From Larus michahellis (taxonomy: Eukaryota > Chordata > Aves > Charadriiformes > Laridae), in NCBI RefSeq assembly GCF_964199755.1, contig NC_133911.1, positions 1,577,001 through 1,641,000 of the forward strand: a stretch of 64,000 nucleotides of DNA, in the 5' to 3' direction. Below are positions 35,601 through 43,800 of the stretch, in pieces. Positions within the stretch are counted from its first letter, which is position 1. Each line of letters begins with the position of its first letter. A program made the translations under genes and the position numbers. A model generated the notes under the pieces. That model had not been told where the DNA came from, searched no databases, and was given only the letters and a program-made list of their open reading frames with translations.

Positions 35601-36158
35601 AGAAGATTCCAGTCGGTGTTCGGATAATTCGAGCTACGAGGAGCCGCTCTCCCCCATCTCGGCCAGTTCCTCCACCTCCCGCCGACGCCAGGGCGAGCGA
35701 GACCTGGAGCTACGCGAGATGGACCTGCCCGACGTCCACGTCCGCGACCTGGCCGGCATCGGCCACCGCTTCCTCCCCAGCGAGCCCAGCAAGTGGAACG
35801 TGGAGGACGTCTACGAGTTCATCCGCTCCCTGCCGGGTGAGGAAGAGTCGGCGGGGAGAGAGGGGGGAAAAAAAAAAGCCCAAAAAAATTTTGCAAGGGG
35901 AATAGGTGGGGTTTTGTTTTTTTTTTTTCCTGAAACGGGGGGGTGGGGGTGGTTTCTGAGCGTGCCCTCCCCCACCCCCCCCCCCACCCCGGCATCTCCG
36001 CAGGTTGCCAGGAGATCGCGGAGGAGTTCCGGGCGCAGGAGATCGACGGGCAGGCGCTGCTGCTGCTGAAGGAGGATCATCTCATGAGCACCATGAACAT
36101 CAAACTGGGGCCAGCCCTCAAGATCTACGCCCGCATCAGCATGCTCAAGGACTCCTAG
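26481..36158 (+). CDS. PHC2: Polyhomeotic-like protein 2 (PHC2), complete, 14 coding exons
   Basis: Subunit of Polycomb repressive complex 1, acting in the nucleus in chromatin compaction and gene silencing. Coding exons: 26481-26624, 26718-26876, 26955-27032, 27120-27281, 28624-28728, 28813-29026, 29731-30059, 32546-32705, 34387-34595, 34752-34881, 35050-35164, 35277-35418, 35530-35836, 36004-36158. Every junction is GT/AG and the total is 2409 nt (802 residues); human PHC2 is about 858. In order: N-terminal QISVYSGIPDRQTVQ block, Q-rich stretches, HD1 (about 488-520), FCS zinc finger (Cys 576, 579, 595, 599) and a C-terminal SAM domain (about 738-801). The start is chosen because it begins MENEQ, as in the known protein. 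PHC1 and PHC3 are the alternatives, but the HD1-to-SAM sequence and the ZNF362/TRIM62 neighbours point to PHC2. Coding span is only 9.7 kb. Confidence 0.95.
26718..26876 (+). CDS. PHC2: PHC2 coding exon 2
   Basis: 53 codons in phase 0 (residues 49-101), glutamine-rich, starting VIQQALHRQ. The acceptor is AAAAG with a poor pyrimidine tract. Confidence 0.92.
26955..27032 (+). CDS. PHC2: PHC2 coding exon 3
   Basis: 26 codons in phase 0 (residues 102-127), beginning ASLAANRQS. The introns on either side are 78 and 87 bp. Confidence 0.9.
27120..27281 (+). CDS. PHC2: PHC2 coding exon 4
   Basis: 54 codons in phase 0 (residues 128-181): INLATSPAAAQLLNRAQSV through QAQMYLRAQM, closely matching the vertebrate protein. 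Confidence 0.92.
27314..28345. repeat. 40-bp minisatellite in a PHC2 intron
   Basis: About 25 copies of a 40-bp unit: TGTGGGGTGGCCAGGACYC, then a TAGGGTGCCC core, then ATCATCCYRC. It makes up most of this 1.34-kb intron. Confidence 0.95.
28624..28728 (+). CDS. PHC2: PHC2 coding exon 5
   Basis: 35 codons in phase 0 (residues 182-216). Starts LIFTPTGPVSAV, then becomes Pro/Ala-rich. Confidence 0.9.
28813..29026 (+). CDS. PHC2: PHC2 coding exon 6
   Basis: Phase 0 start, phase 1 end (residues 217-288). Runs from VHSLALRP to AAHPLVTP; the split codon completes as Ala with the next exon. Confidence 0.9.
29090..29345. repeat. About 150-bp imperfect direct duplication
   Basis: TTCACTCTGAAACCTAATG occurs near 29112 and 29260 with similar flanking sequence. 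It is a two-copy tandem duplication inside the intron. Confidence 0.7.
29731..30059 (+). CDS. PHC2: PHC2 coding exon 7, Gln-rich
   Basis: Residues 288-397. Two runs of six CAG codons flank FVI near 29789-29836, a possible length-variable polyglutamine site. It ends SAVILQLQPAGAT, matching the conserved PHC2 block. Confidence 0.92.
30120..31620. repeat. GT-rich minisatellite, 49/51-bp alternating units
   Basis: About 28 copies of CACACGTGTGTACCTGAGCC, then CTGC, a G-run and GTGTGTGTACGTG. A 51-bp form (CTGCACGGGGG) and a 49-bp form (CTGCGGGGGGG) alternate, giving a 100-bp dimer. The long alternating purine-pyrimidine stretches could adopt Z-DNA. It lies in the 2.5-kb PHC2 intron and opens frames of more than 800 residues on the minus strand. 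Confidence 0.95.
31621..32515. repeat. Degenerate GTGTGCACGCG-type sequence
   Basis: About 900 bp of diverged purine-pyrimidine alternation continuing from the GT-rich array, with GATCCRTGCRC motifs recurring every 30-40 bp. Confidence 0.8.
32546..32705 (+). CDS. PHC2: PHC2 coding exon 8
   Basis: Phase 0 start, phase 1 end (residues 398-451). Pro/Ala-rich and poorly conserved. Placement rests on GCCGCAG/GTAAGC sites and on keeping the frame to the next exon. Confidence 0.8.
33040..33318 (+). promoter_or_regulatory. PHC2: Putative internal PHC2 promoter and first exon of the short isoform
   Basis: An intronic CpG island with two CCAAT boxes 55 bp apart (33078-33082 and 33133-33137), GC boxes, and a leader ending at 33318 before a strong donor GTGAGT. 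Human PHC2 has a short isoform starting at the equivalent of MTSG, and the same ATG lies at 34443 in the next exon. Splicing from 33318 to 34387 would give that mRNA. A tiny uORF (ATG 33289, TGA 33307-33309) lies in the leader. Promoter activity is inferred. Confidence 0.65.
33480..34215. repeat. Imperfect TACTGGGG-type repeats in a PHC2 intron
   Basis: Recurring GGGGGAGATCGGGT, GGGTCTGCTGGG and TTACTGGGACGTACTG blocks with a rough longer unit of about 160 bp. G-runs lie near 33770-33790 and 34148-34160. Confidence 0.75.
34344..34368. repeat. (TG)n dinucleotide repeat
   Basis: About twelve TG units 19 bp before the acceptor of PHC2 coding exon 9. Confidence 0.9.
34387..34595 (+). CDS. PHC2: PHC2 coding exon 9 (HD1; short-isoform start)
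   Basis: Residues 451-520. Includes Met470 (ATG 34443-34445), the expected start of the short isoform, and the HD1 block NGENKPPQAIVKPQILTH to AEPFP, known in the family for PRC1 contacts. The short product from here would be 333 residues; the human short isoform is about 323. Confidence 0.93.
34408..34446 (+). other. uORF overlapping the short-isoform start (ATGA)
   Basis: In the +1 frame, ATG at 34408 (weak context, T at -3) opens a 12-codon frame whose TGA (34444-34446) overlaps the short-isoform ATG (34443-34445) as ATGA. Translation is inferred. Confidence 0.55.
34752..34881 (+). CDS. PHC2: PHC2 coding exon 10
   Basis: Residues 521-564, VGRSSLLVGNLKKKYAQ through EEPYLQ. The acceptor tract upstream is a long C-run. 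Confidence 0.94.
35050..35164 (+). CDS. PHC2: PHC2 coding exon 11 (FCS zinc finger)
   Basis: Residues 564-602. Holds CELC, then 15 residues, then CSMAC: the four cysteines of the FCS finger that binds nucleic acid in polyhomeotic proteins. Confidence 0.95.
35277..35418 (+). CDS. PHC2: PHC2 coding exon 12
   Basis: Residues 602-649, YNVGCTKRVGLFHPDRSKLQ through KDTKKQ. The split Arg codon with the previous exon is preserved. Confidence 0.94.
35530..35836 (+). CDS. PHC2: PHC2 coding exon 13 (linker and start of SAM)
   Basis: Residues 650-752. Ser-rich linker (SQEDSSRCSDNSSYEEPLS) and the start of the SAM domain, WNVEDVYEFIRSLPG. Confidence 0.95.
36004..36158 (+). CDS. PHC2: PHC2 last coding exon (SAM domain, stop)
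   Basis: Residues 752-802. Completes the SAM domain through ALKIYARISMLKDS and ends TAG at 36156-36158. SAM-SAM polymerisation is the known basis of polyhomeotic clustering. Confidence 0.96.
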
Positions 36159-36990
36159 AGCCGGTTGGGTGGGGGGCACCCATGGGACACCCCCCACCCC
36201 CCCCCCAACCCCTCTCAAACCCTCTACCCGCCCCGTGGGGTGGGGTGGGGGTGGGGGTGGGGGAGCTGGGGGTTTGGGGGGGGGGGAGCCACTCGTGAGC
36301 ACAACCCGGCCCCGGGGTGGCCCCCCCGGGGTGTGTAAATAGGCCGTAGCTAGAGCGGGCCCCCCCCTCCCCCCCGGCCCCGTATTGGGGTGGGGTGGGG
36401 GGGTCACCCCCCCACACACACACACACACCCACACACACACACCCCCTTCTCCGGCAGGGAGGGGAGGGGTCCCCGCGTCTCCCCCCCCTCTCCGTGTCC
36501 CCGTCCCCCCCACCCCCCTCCCCAAAACGGCAGGGCGAAGCAGGACGATTGCCTTAACATGTGCCCCCCCCACCCCCCCCCCACCTCCTCAAGCTGGGCT
36601 TTGGGCTACCAGCCCTGGGGGGGTGTTAGCCCGGTGCAGGGGGGAGTGGGGGGGGGGGGGGTGGGGGGGGTGTCTCGGGGTGTGCAGAGAAGGCGTCACC
36701 CCCCCACCCCACCCCACCCCCTGCGGGGGCTGTTTTGGGGGCACCTTAGTAGAGGACGGTGGGGGGGGGGGGTGTCCCCCCACGGCAGGTAAGGACCCCC
36801 CCCCCGCACCCCTCACTCCCCCCCCTTACCCCCCCCCCCCCCCCGGCCACCACGGTCTTTTTAAGAAAAGAAAAGGAAAAAGAAAAAAAAAAAAAGGAAA
36901 AAAAACACACGCCGCCCCCCCCCCCGCCCTTTTTCCTGTTTTTTTTTTTTTTTTTTTGTTTTTAATAAACACTGAAAAAAAGAAAAGAAA
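36159..36990 (+). other. PHC2: PHC2 3' UTR
   Basis: GC-rich with C/G runs, a CA repeat near 36414-36443 and an A-rich tract near 36860-36905. The end is estimated from the AATAAA signal. Confidence 0.75.
36964..36969 (+). terminator. PHC2: PHC2 polyadenylation signal AATAAA
   Basis: Canonical AATAAA after a T-run, 806 bp past the stop codon. Confidence 0.8.
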
Positions 36991-37339
36991 AACTCGGGGC
37001 CCCCCCAACTTTTTCTCCCCCCCCCGCCCCCGTTTCCTTCCTGGGTAAACCGAGGCAGCGCCTTGGGGATGTTCCCGAGTGCCACCGAGGGCGGTGGGAC
37101 GCTCCGTGGGCGATGGGGACGGGGCTGGTGTCACCTCCCCGGTGCCCTCCTGGCCTGGGGGACCCTGGGGGTGCCCCTGCTGCCCCCTGAGCTGGGGGGG
37201 GGCGGCGCTGAGGTGTGTGTGTCACCCCCCCCAGCCCCGTGGCCACCGCCACCTCCCAGGAGCCCAGGGTGGAGGGTTGAGACCCCCCAAATCCCAGCGC
37301 TTGGGGCCCCAACGTGCGGGAGATGGGGAGGGGGACAGG

Positions 37340-38660
37340 AGGGGACACCCACCATGGTGGTGGTGGCCCTGGAGATGGTGGCCATGGTGACGTGTCCTGG
37401 GGGGTCTGTGGTAGGGTGTCCCGGGAGCCGGTGGCCATGGTGGCGAGGTGTCCATGGAGACGGGGCCCATGATAAGGTGTCCCCAGGGCTTGTACCCAGG
37501 GTGGTGACACGTCCTCGCAGCTGGGTGCCCATGGTGGGGGCGTGTCCCCAAAACTGGTGACCCTGGTGAGGCGTCGCTGGAGCTGGTGGCTGCAGTGAGG
37601 TGTCCCCAGAGCTGGTGGCCACGTCAGTGAGGTGACCGTGGAGATGGTGCCCGTGGGAAGGTGTCCTCAGAGCTGGTGAGATGTCCCCGGGGCTGGTGGC
37701 CAGGGTGAGGTGTCCCCAGAGCTGATGCCCACGGAGAGGCATCCCTGGAGATGGTGGTCACAGAGAGCTGGTGCCAGCTCCCAGAGGCGGTGCCTGTGGT
37801 AGGATGTCCCCAGAGCTGGTGACTGTGGTGGGGTGTTCCTGCACTGGTGTCCCTGGGGCTGGTGCCTGTAGTGGTGACATGTCCTTGAAGCTGGTGGCCA
37901 TGGTGACGTGTCCTGGGGGTCTGTGGTAAGGTGTCCCTGGAGGCGATGGCCATGGTGAGGTGGCCCCAGAGCTGGTGGCTGGAGTGGTGACACGTCCTTG
38001 GAACTGGAAGCCATGGTGAGGCGTCCTGGAGCTGGTGCCCAAGTTGGTGAGATGTCCATAGAGATGGTGGCCATGGTGAGGTGTCCCCAGAGCTGGTTCC
38101 TGTGGTGGTGACATGTCCTTGAAGCTGGTGGCCACGGTGGTGAGGTGTCCCTGCCCCTGGTGCCCACGTTGGCGAGGTGGCCCCGAAGCTGTTGCCCATG
38201 GTGACATGTCCCTGGAGGTGGTGGCCACAGCGAGGCGTCCTCAGAGCTGGTGGCCATGTCGATGAGGTGACCATGGAGATGGTGCCCGTGGTAAGGCGTC
38301 CCAGAGCTGGTGCCCGTGGTGAGATGTGCCCGCGGCTGGTGGCCAGGGTGAGGTGTCCCCAGAGCTGGTGCCCACCTTGGTGAGGTGGTGCTGGAGCTGG
38401 TAGCCACGGTGAAGTGTCCCAGGCTGTGGTGGCCATGGGGAGGTGGCCCCAGGGCTGGTGCCGCCCCCCCCCCGGCCCAAGACCTGCTGGACCCCAGGTG
38501 GGTCCCCAGCTCAGGCCATCGCCCCCCTGCAGGACCAGGGGCTGGTGGTGGCCATAGTGGGGAGGTGGCCATGGCGAGGTGGCCCCAGGGCTTGTACCCA
38601 TCCATGGTGGTGACGTCCCCAGAGAGGGTGGTCACAGGGAGCTTCACCCCGAGACACTGG
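37340..38660. repeat. About 30-bp minisatellite between convergent genes
   Basis: About 43 units of 29-32 bp with the core GTGAGGTGTCCCCAGAGCTG, followed by GTGGCCAYGGTG variants. It fills most of the space between the PHC2 and ZNF362 3' ends. Confidence 0.93.
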
Positions 38661-38889
38661 CGACCCCCCCCCCCGGGGCTTGCCACCCCCTCCCCCGGGG
38701 ACACGGTGGGGACACCCCACCCGCTGGCGGGGCGGCCCGTGGCTTCCCCGGCCCCTCCTGCGGCCCCCCAGAGCCCAGGCCACCAGCATTGTCCCCAGAT
38801 GTCCCCAGCGGGAGGTCCCCGAGGTGGCCGCGGCAGCCCCTCGCTCCCCCCCCCCCGCCTCCACCTTCAGCGCGAATTTTCAACCTTCC

Positions 38890-40686
38890 GCAACAAACAC
38901 AGAAACCCAGATTTTTATTTTTTTTTTTTAATTTTTTTTTCTTTTTTTTTTACTCATTTTTTTTTTTTTGTCGTCGTTCTGGTTTATTCTTTTTTTTTTG
39001 TTGTTGTTGTTTTGGTTTTTTTTGTTTGTTTGTTTTTTTTGGGAAAGGGGGCGCCGGTTTTGGGGGGGCGGCGGGGGGGTGGGGGGGTGGGGGGGCGGGG
39101 GGGGTGTTTTCAGTCCTTTTTTGCCCACTGCGCGCAGCCAGGCCGCACGCGCGTGCCTGCCCCCCCCCTCTCCCTCCCCCACCCCCCCCCGGCTTCTCCA
39201 TGAACCACAATGCAAGACAGCGGGGGGGGGGGGCGGGGGGGGGAAGAGGGAAAAGGCTTTTTTTTTTTTTTTCTTCATTTTCTCCTCTTTTCTCTCTTTT
39301 TTCTTTTTTTTTTTTTTTTCTTTTTTTTGCCTTTTTCTCCTTTTTTAACTAAGGTAAGAACTAGCTCTAGGGACGCGTGGCCTGGATTTCCAGCAAGGAA
39401 AATTAAAAAAAAAAGCCCCAAAACGAGGCGGGGGGGGGAGGGCGGGGGGGGGGGGGGCTGGAAGAAAGTGGGGGGGGGGGCATTAAGTGTATAAGAGGCG
39501 TATTTACACGGTATTAACATGCTGACAAAAAAGATTACAATATTGAGTATCGTACAACATCGAGGGGGGGGGGAAAAACAAGGAAATGGGGGGGGGGAAT
39601 AAAAAATAACGAGGGGGGGTGTTAAAAATTAATAAACAGAAGGTAAATAAACCAACCCTGGCGAAAACAACCCCGAAAATAAAAGGCTGAAGTTAAGGCT
39701 TAAAAAGTGTATAAAAAAATAACACAGTTAATATCCAAAAAACGGAACCAAAGAGTACAGAATATAGATGAGTTTTTCTTTGTCGCGGCGCTGGGGGGGG
39801 GGGATCGGGGGGGGGGGGTGTCACGCCTCCCCCCCCCCCACCCCCCCTCCGGCTCTATACAGGGGTTATGTACAGGCGCCCGGGGCCGGCAGGCACAAGG
39901 CAAAGCGATTTTCCACACACGCCCCCTCCCCAAAAACGGATTTTTTTTGGGGGGGGGATCCTGGGAATCTGGGGGGTGGGGCGGATCCAGCCCCAGAGAA
40001 GGAGGGGGGCCGGGGGGAGAGACCCAAAAAGAAAGCCCTCCAAACCCCCCCCCCCCCGAAAATGTTTAAAAAGAAAAGCTCCAAATGTCCCCAAGGAGGT
40101 GGCGGCCGCTGCGGGCCCCGGCCCGAGTCCCATCTGCTCCCGCCGGAGAGTCCGTTGGGGGGGGGGGGGGAAGCAGCGGCAGGACCCCCCCCCCCACATA
40201 CACCCCGAGCGTCTTTTTTTTTTTTTTTTTTTTTTCTTTTCCATTCTTTTTTCCTCCATCCACGGTTCGTTTTGGGTCTTATTTCTGTTTTTAGCAGCAC
40301 CAACTTCTTGGCCAATAAATATATATATATATTTGTATCCAAAAAATGAGAGGAGAGGGGGCGGGGCGGGGCAGGGAGGGGGGGGGCCTCACGGGAGGAG
40401 GAAAAACCTCCCCCCCCCCGCCCCGCTCCCCTCCTCGGTGCCCCCACCCCCTCCCCCCAAAAAAATAAACCAAAACCGCAGAGATTCAAAGTGCTCTGAA
40501 ACCGTCTTTGGATGTCACCAAACCTGCGGGGACCTGGAGCGAGGTGCGGGGGGGGGACGTGACCCCGGGCACGGCTCCCGGCCAGGGCTGGGGTGCTGCG
40601 GCAGGGCAGGGGGGGGCGGCTTCGTCCTCCTCCTCCTCTGATTTGGGGGGGGTGTCCCTTGCGCGTCGTGTTCCCCCCCCGCCGCG
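38890..40686 (-). other. ZNF362: Putative ZNF362 3' UTR
   Basis: Low-complexity sequence after the ZNF362 stop, with T-runs (A-runs in the mRNA) near 38910-39030 and 39256-39340 and a short TA repeat near 40317-40333. A TTTATT near 38914 reads AATAAA on the minus strand and is one candidate end; others are possible. The extent is uncertain. Confidence 0.4.
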
Positions 40687-40803
40687 TTAGATGAGGGAGA
40701 TCCGTACGGGAATGCCGGGCGACTCCGTCCTCTGCGGCGAGTGCTGGCTGACGAGGTGCTCCACCACCGTGTGTTTGGACATGTGCTTCATCAAATAGGT
40801 CTC
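40687..40803 (-). CDS. ZNF362: ZNF362 last coding exon
   Basis: Residues 366-403. Ends finger 6 (ETYLMKHMSKH) and the conserved tail SPQRTESPGIPVRISLI, then TAA. Confidence 0.95.
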   Translation of the reverse strand, partial: ETYLMKHMSKHTVVEHLVSQHSPQRTESPGIPVRISLI

Positions 40804-43800
40804 CTGGGGGAGGCGGAAAAGATGAGCGGTGGCTCTGGGGTGGGGCGGGGGGGTGTTTTTGGGTCGGGGGGGGGGCGCTCACCGAGGTATAGGCGCGGCC
40901 GCACATGCTGCAGCAGTAGGCCTTGGCGTGCTTGATGGCGTGAGCCGAGAGGTGGATCTGCAGCGAGGCCGAGTCGGTGTAGGCCCGGTAGCAGTTGGGG
41001 CACTTGTAGGGCTTGTCCTTGTTGTGCTGTCGCTGGTGGGACTGTGGGAGGGGGGGGGCGAGGGGGGGGGGGGTGTTACGGTGACACCCCGACACCCCCC
41101 ACCCCCACCCCCCCCCGCCCCCACCCCCCCCACCCAGCTGACCTGGAGGTTGGAGAGTTGCGTGAAGGCCTTTTCGCAGCCGGGGTGCGGGCACTTGTAG
41201 GGTCTGTCGCCGGTGTGGATTCTGGGGGGGGCGGGGGGGGGACACACACACACACGCAGACACACGTCAGGTCACCATCACCTCAGCCCATCCCCCCCCA
41301 GCGGGGACAGCGCGCGGTCACACCCCGTGGCGGGGGGAGGGGGTCACACCGGGGATGGATGGACGGGGAGCGCGGCGGGCGCAGTGACGTCAGCCTCGGT
41401 GAGGGGGCGCGGGGGGAAGGGGGGGAGACGTGGGGCTGGGCCCCCAGAGGGTCAGAGGTGACGGAGGCGGTGGGGATGGAAGAGCGCGGCGGGGTCGACG
41501 AAGGTGCTGGAGATGATGAGCGGGGTGACGAGAGTGGTGTGGTTGACGAAGGCGGTGGAGATGGTGGCTCCGGAGATGATGGTGGTGGTGGAGACCATGA
41601 GTGGGGTGGGGTCAATGAAAGTGGCGGAGACCGTAAGCATGGTGGGGCCAATGAAGGTGGCGGACACAACAAAGGTGCTGGAGATGATAAGCGTGGTGGG
41701 GATGATGAAGGCAGCAGGGACAATAAGCATGGTAGAGGTGGATGAGCATGGTGGGGTTGATGAAGGTGCTGGAGATGATGAGTGTGGTGGGGATGATGGA
41801 GGCAGGGGGGACAATAAGCACGGTAGAGGTAGATGAGCATGGTGGGGACAAGAAAGGTGCTGGAGATGATGAGTGTGGTGATGAGAAGAGTGGTGTGGTT
41901 GATGAAGGCGGTGGAGGTGGTGACTCTGGAGATGATGAAGGTGGTGGAGACCATGAGTGGGGTGGGGTCAATGAGAGTGGCGGAGACCGTAAGCATGGTG
42001 GGGCCAATGAAGGTGGCGGACACAATAAAGGTGCTGGAGATGATGAGTGTGGTGATGAGAAGAGTGGTGTGGTTGATGAAGGTGGTGGAGGTGGTGGCTC
42101 CAGAGATGATGAAGGTGGTGGAGACCATGAGTGGGGTGGGGTCAATGAAAGTGGTGGAGACCGTAAGCATGGTGGGGCCAATGAAGGTGGCGGACACGTG
42201 GCGGACACAATGAAAGTGCTGGAGATGACGAGCGTGGTGGGGATGATGAAAGCAGTGGAGACAATAAGTATGGTAGAGGTGGGGACGAGAAAGGTGCTGG
42301 AGATGATGAGAAGGGTGGTGTGGTTGATGAAGGTGGTGGAGATGGTGACTCCGGAGATGATGAAGGTGGTGGAGACCATGAGTGGGGTGGGGTCAATGAA
42401 AGTGGTGGAGACCATAAGCATGGTGGGGCCAATGAAGGTGGCGGACACAACAAAGGTGCTGGAGATGATGAGCGTGGTGGGGATGATGAAGGCAGTGGGG
42501 ACAATAAGCACGATAGAGGTGGATGAGCATGGTGGGGACAAGAAAGGTGCTGGAGATGATGAGAAGAGTGGTGTGGTTGATGAAGGTGGTGGAGATGGTG
42601 ACTCTGGAGATGATGAAGGTGGTGGAGACCATGAGTGGGGTGGCATCAATGAAGGTGGTGGAAATCATGATTGGGGTGGGGTCAATGAAAGCGGTGGAGA
42701 CCATAAGCATGGTGAGGCCAATGAAGGTGGCGGACACAATAAAGGTGCTGGAGATGATGAGCGTGGTGGGGATGATGAAGGCAGCAGGGACAATAAGCAT
42801 GGTAGAGGTGGATGAGCATGGTGGGGTCGATGAAGGTGCTGGAGATGAAGAGTGTGGTGATGAGAAGAGTGGTGTGGTTGATGAAGGTGGTGGAGGTGGC
42901 GGAGATGGTGACTCTGGAGATGATGAAGGTGGTGGAGATGATGAGCGTGGTAGGATCACTGAAGGTGGTGGAGACCACGAGTGTGGTGGAGCCAGTGAAA
43001 GTGGTGGAGATCGTGATTGTGGTGGGGTCAATGTAGGTGGTGGAGACCATGAGCAGGGTGGGGCCAATGAAGGTGGTGGAGACAATGAAGGTGCTGGAGA
43101 TGATGAGTATGGTGGAGATGATGAAGGCAGTGGGGACGGATTGGTGTAGTGGGGACAGATGCATGTGGTGGAGATGAGCATGGTGGGATCAATGAAGGTG
43201 GTGGAGATGACAAGCATGCTGGCAACAACGAAGGTGGTGAGGACAGGACTCATGTGGCGGGGACGATGAGCATGGTGGGAATGGATGAGCATGGTGGGGT
43301 CAATGAAGGTGGTAGAGATGACGAGTGTGGCAGGGATGAAGAAGGTGGTGGGGACAATGAGCATAGTGGGGACAGTAAAAGTGCTGGAGATGATGCGCGT
43401 GGTGGGGATGATGAAGGCAGTGGGGATGGACTGTCTCAATAAAGGTAGTGGAGATCATAAGCATGGTGGGGTCAATGAAGAGACAAGGTGCTGGAGATGA
43501 TGAAGGCAGTGGGGACAATAAGCATGGTGGAGACGGATCAGTGTGGTAGGGATGGATGAGCGTGGTGGGGATGAACAAGGTGGTGGGGACAATGAACGCA
43601 GTGAAGATGGATGAGCGTGGTAGGGACAACAAAGGTGCTAGAGATGATTAGACTACGTTTGGACTCGATGATCTTAAATGTCTTTTCCAACCTCAATGAT
43701 TCTGTAATTCTACGATTTGCATGGTGGGGACAATGAAGGTGCTGGAGATGACAAGTATGGTGGCAACAATGAAGGCAGTGGGGCCTGATTGGCGTGATGG

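Noticed and set aside
41742-42815. Acidic 357-residue frame in the ZNF362 intron
   Set aside because: Produced by a repeat whose period is a multiple of three, inside an intron between zinc-finger exons.
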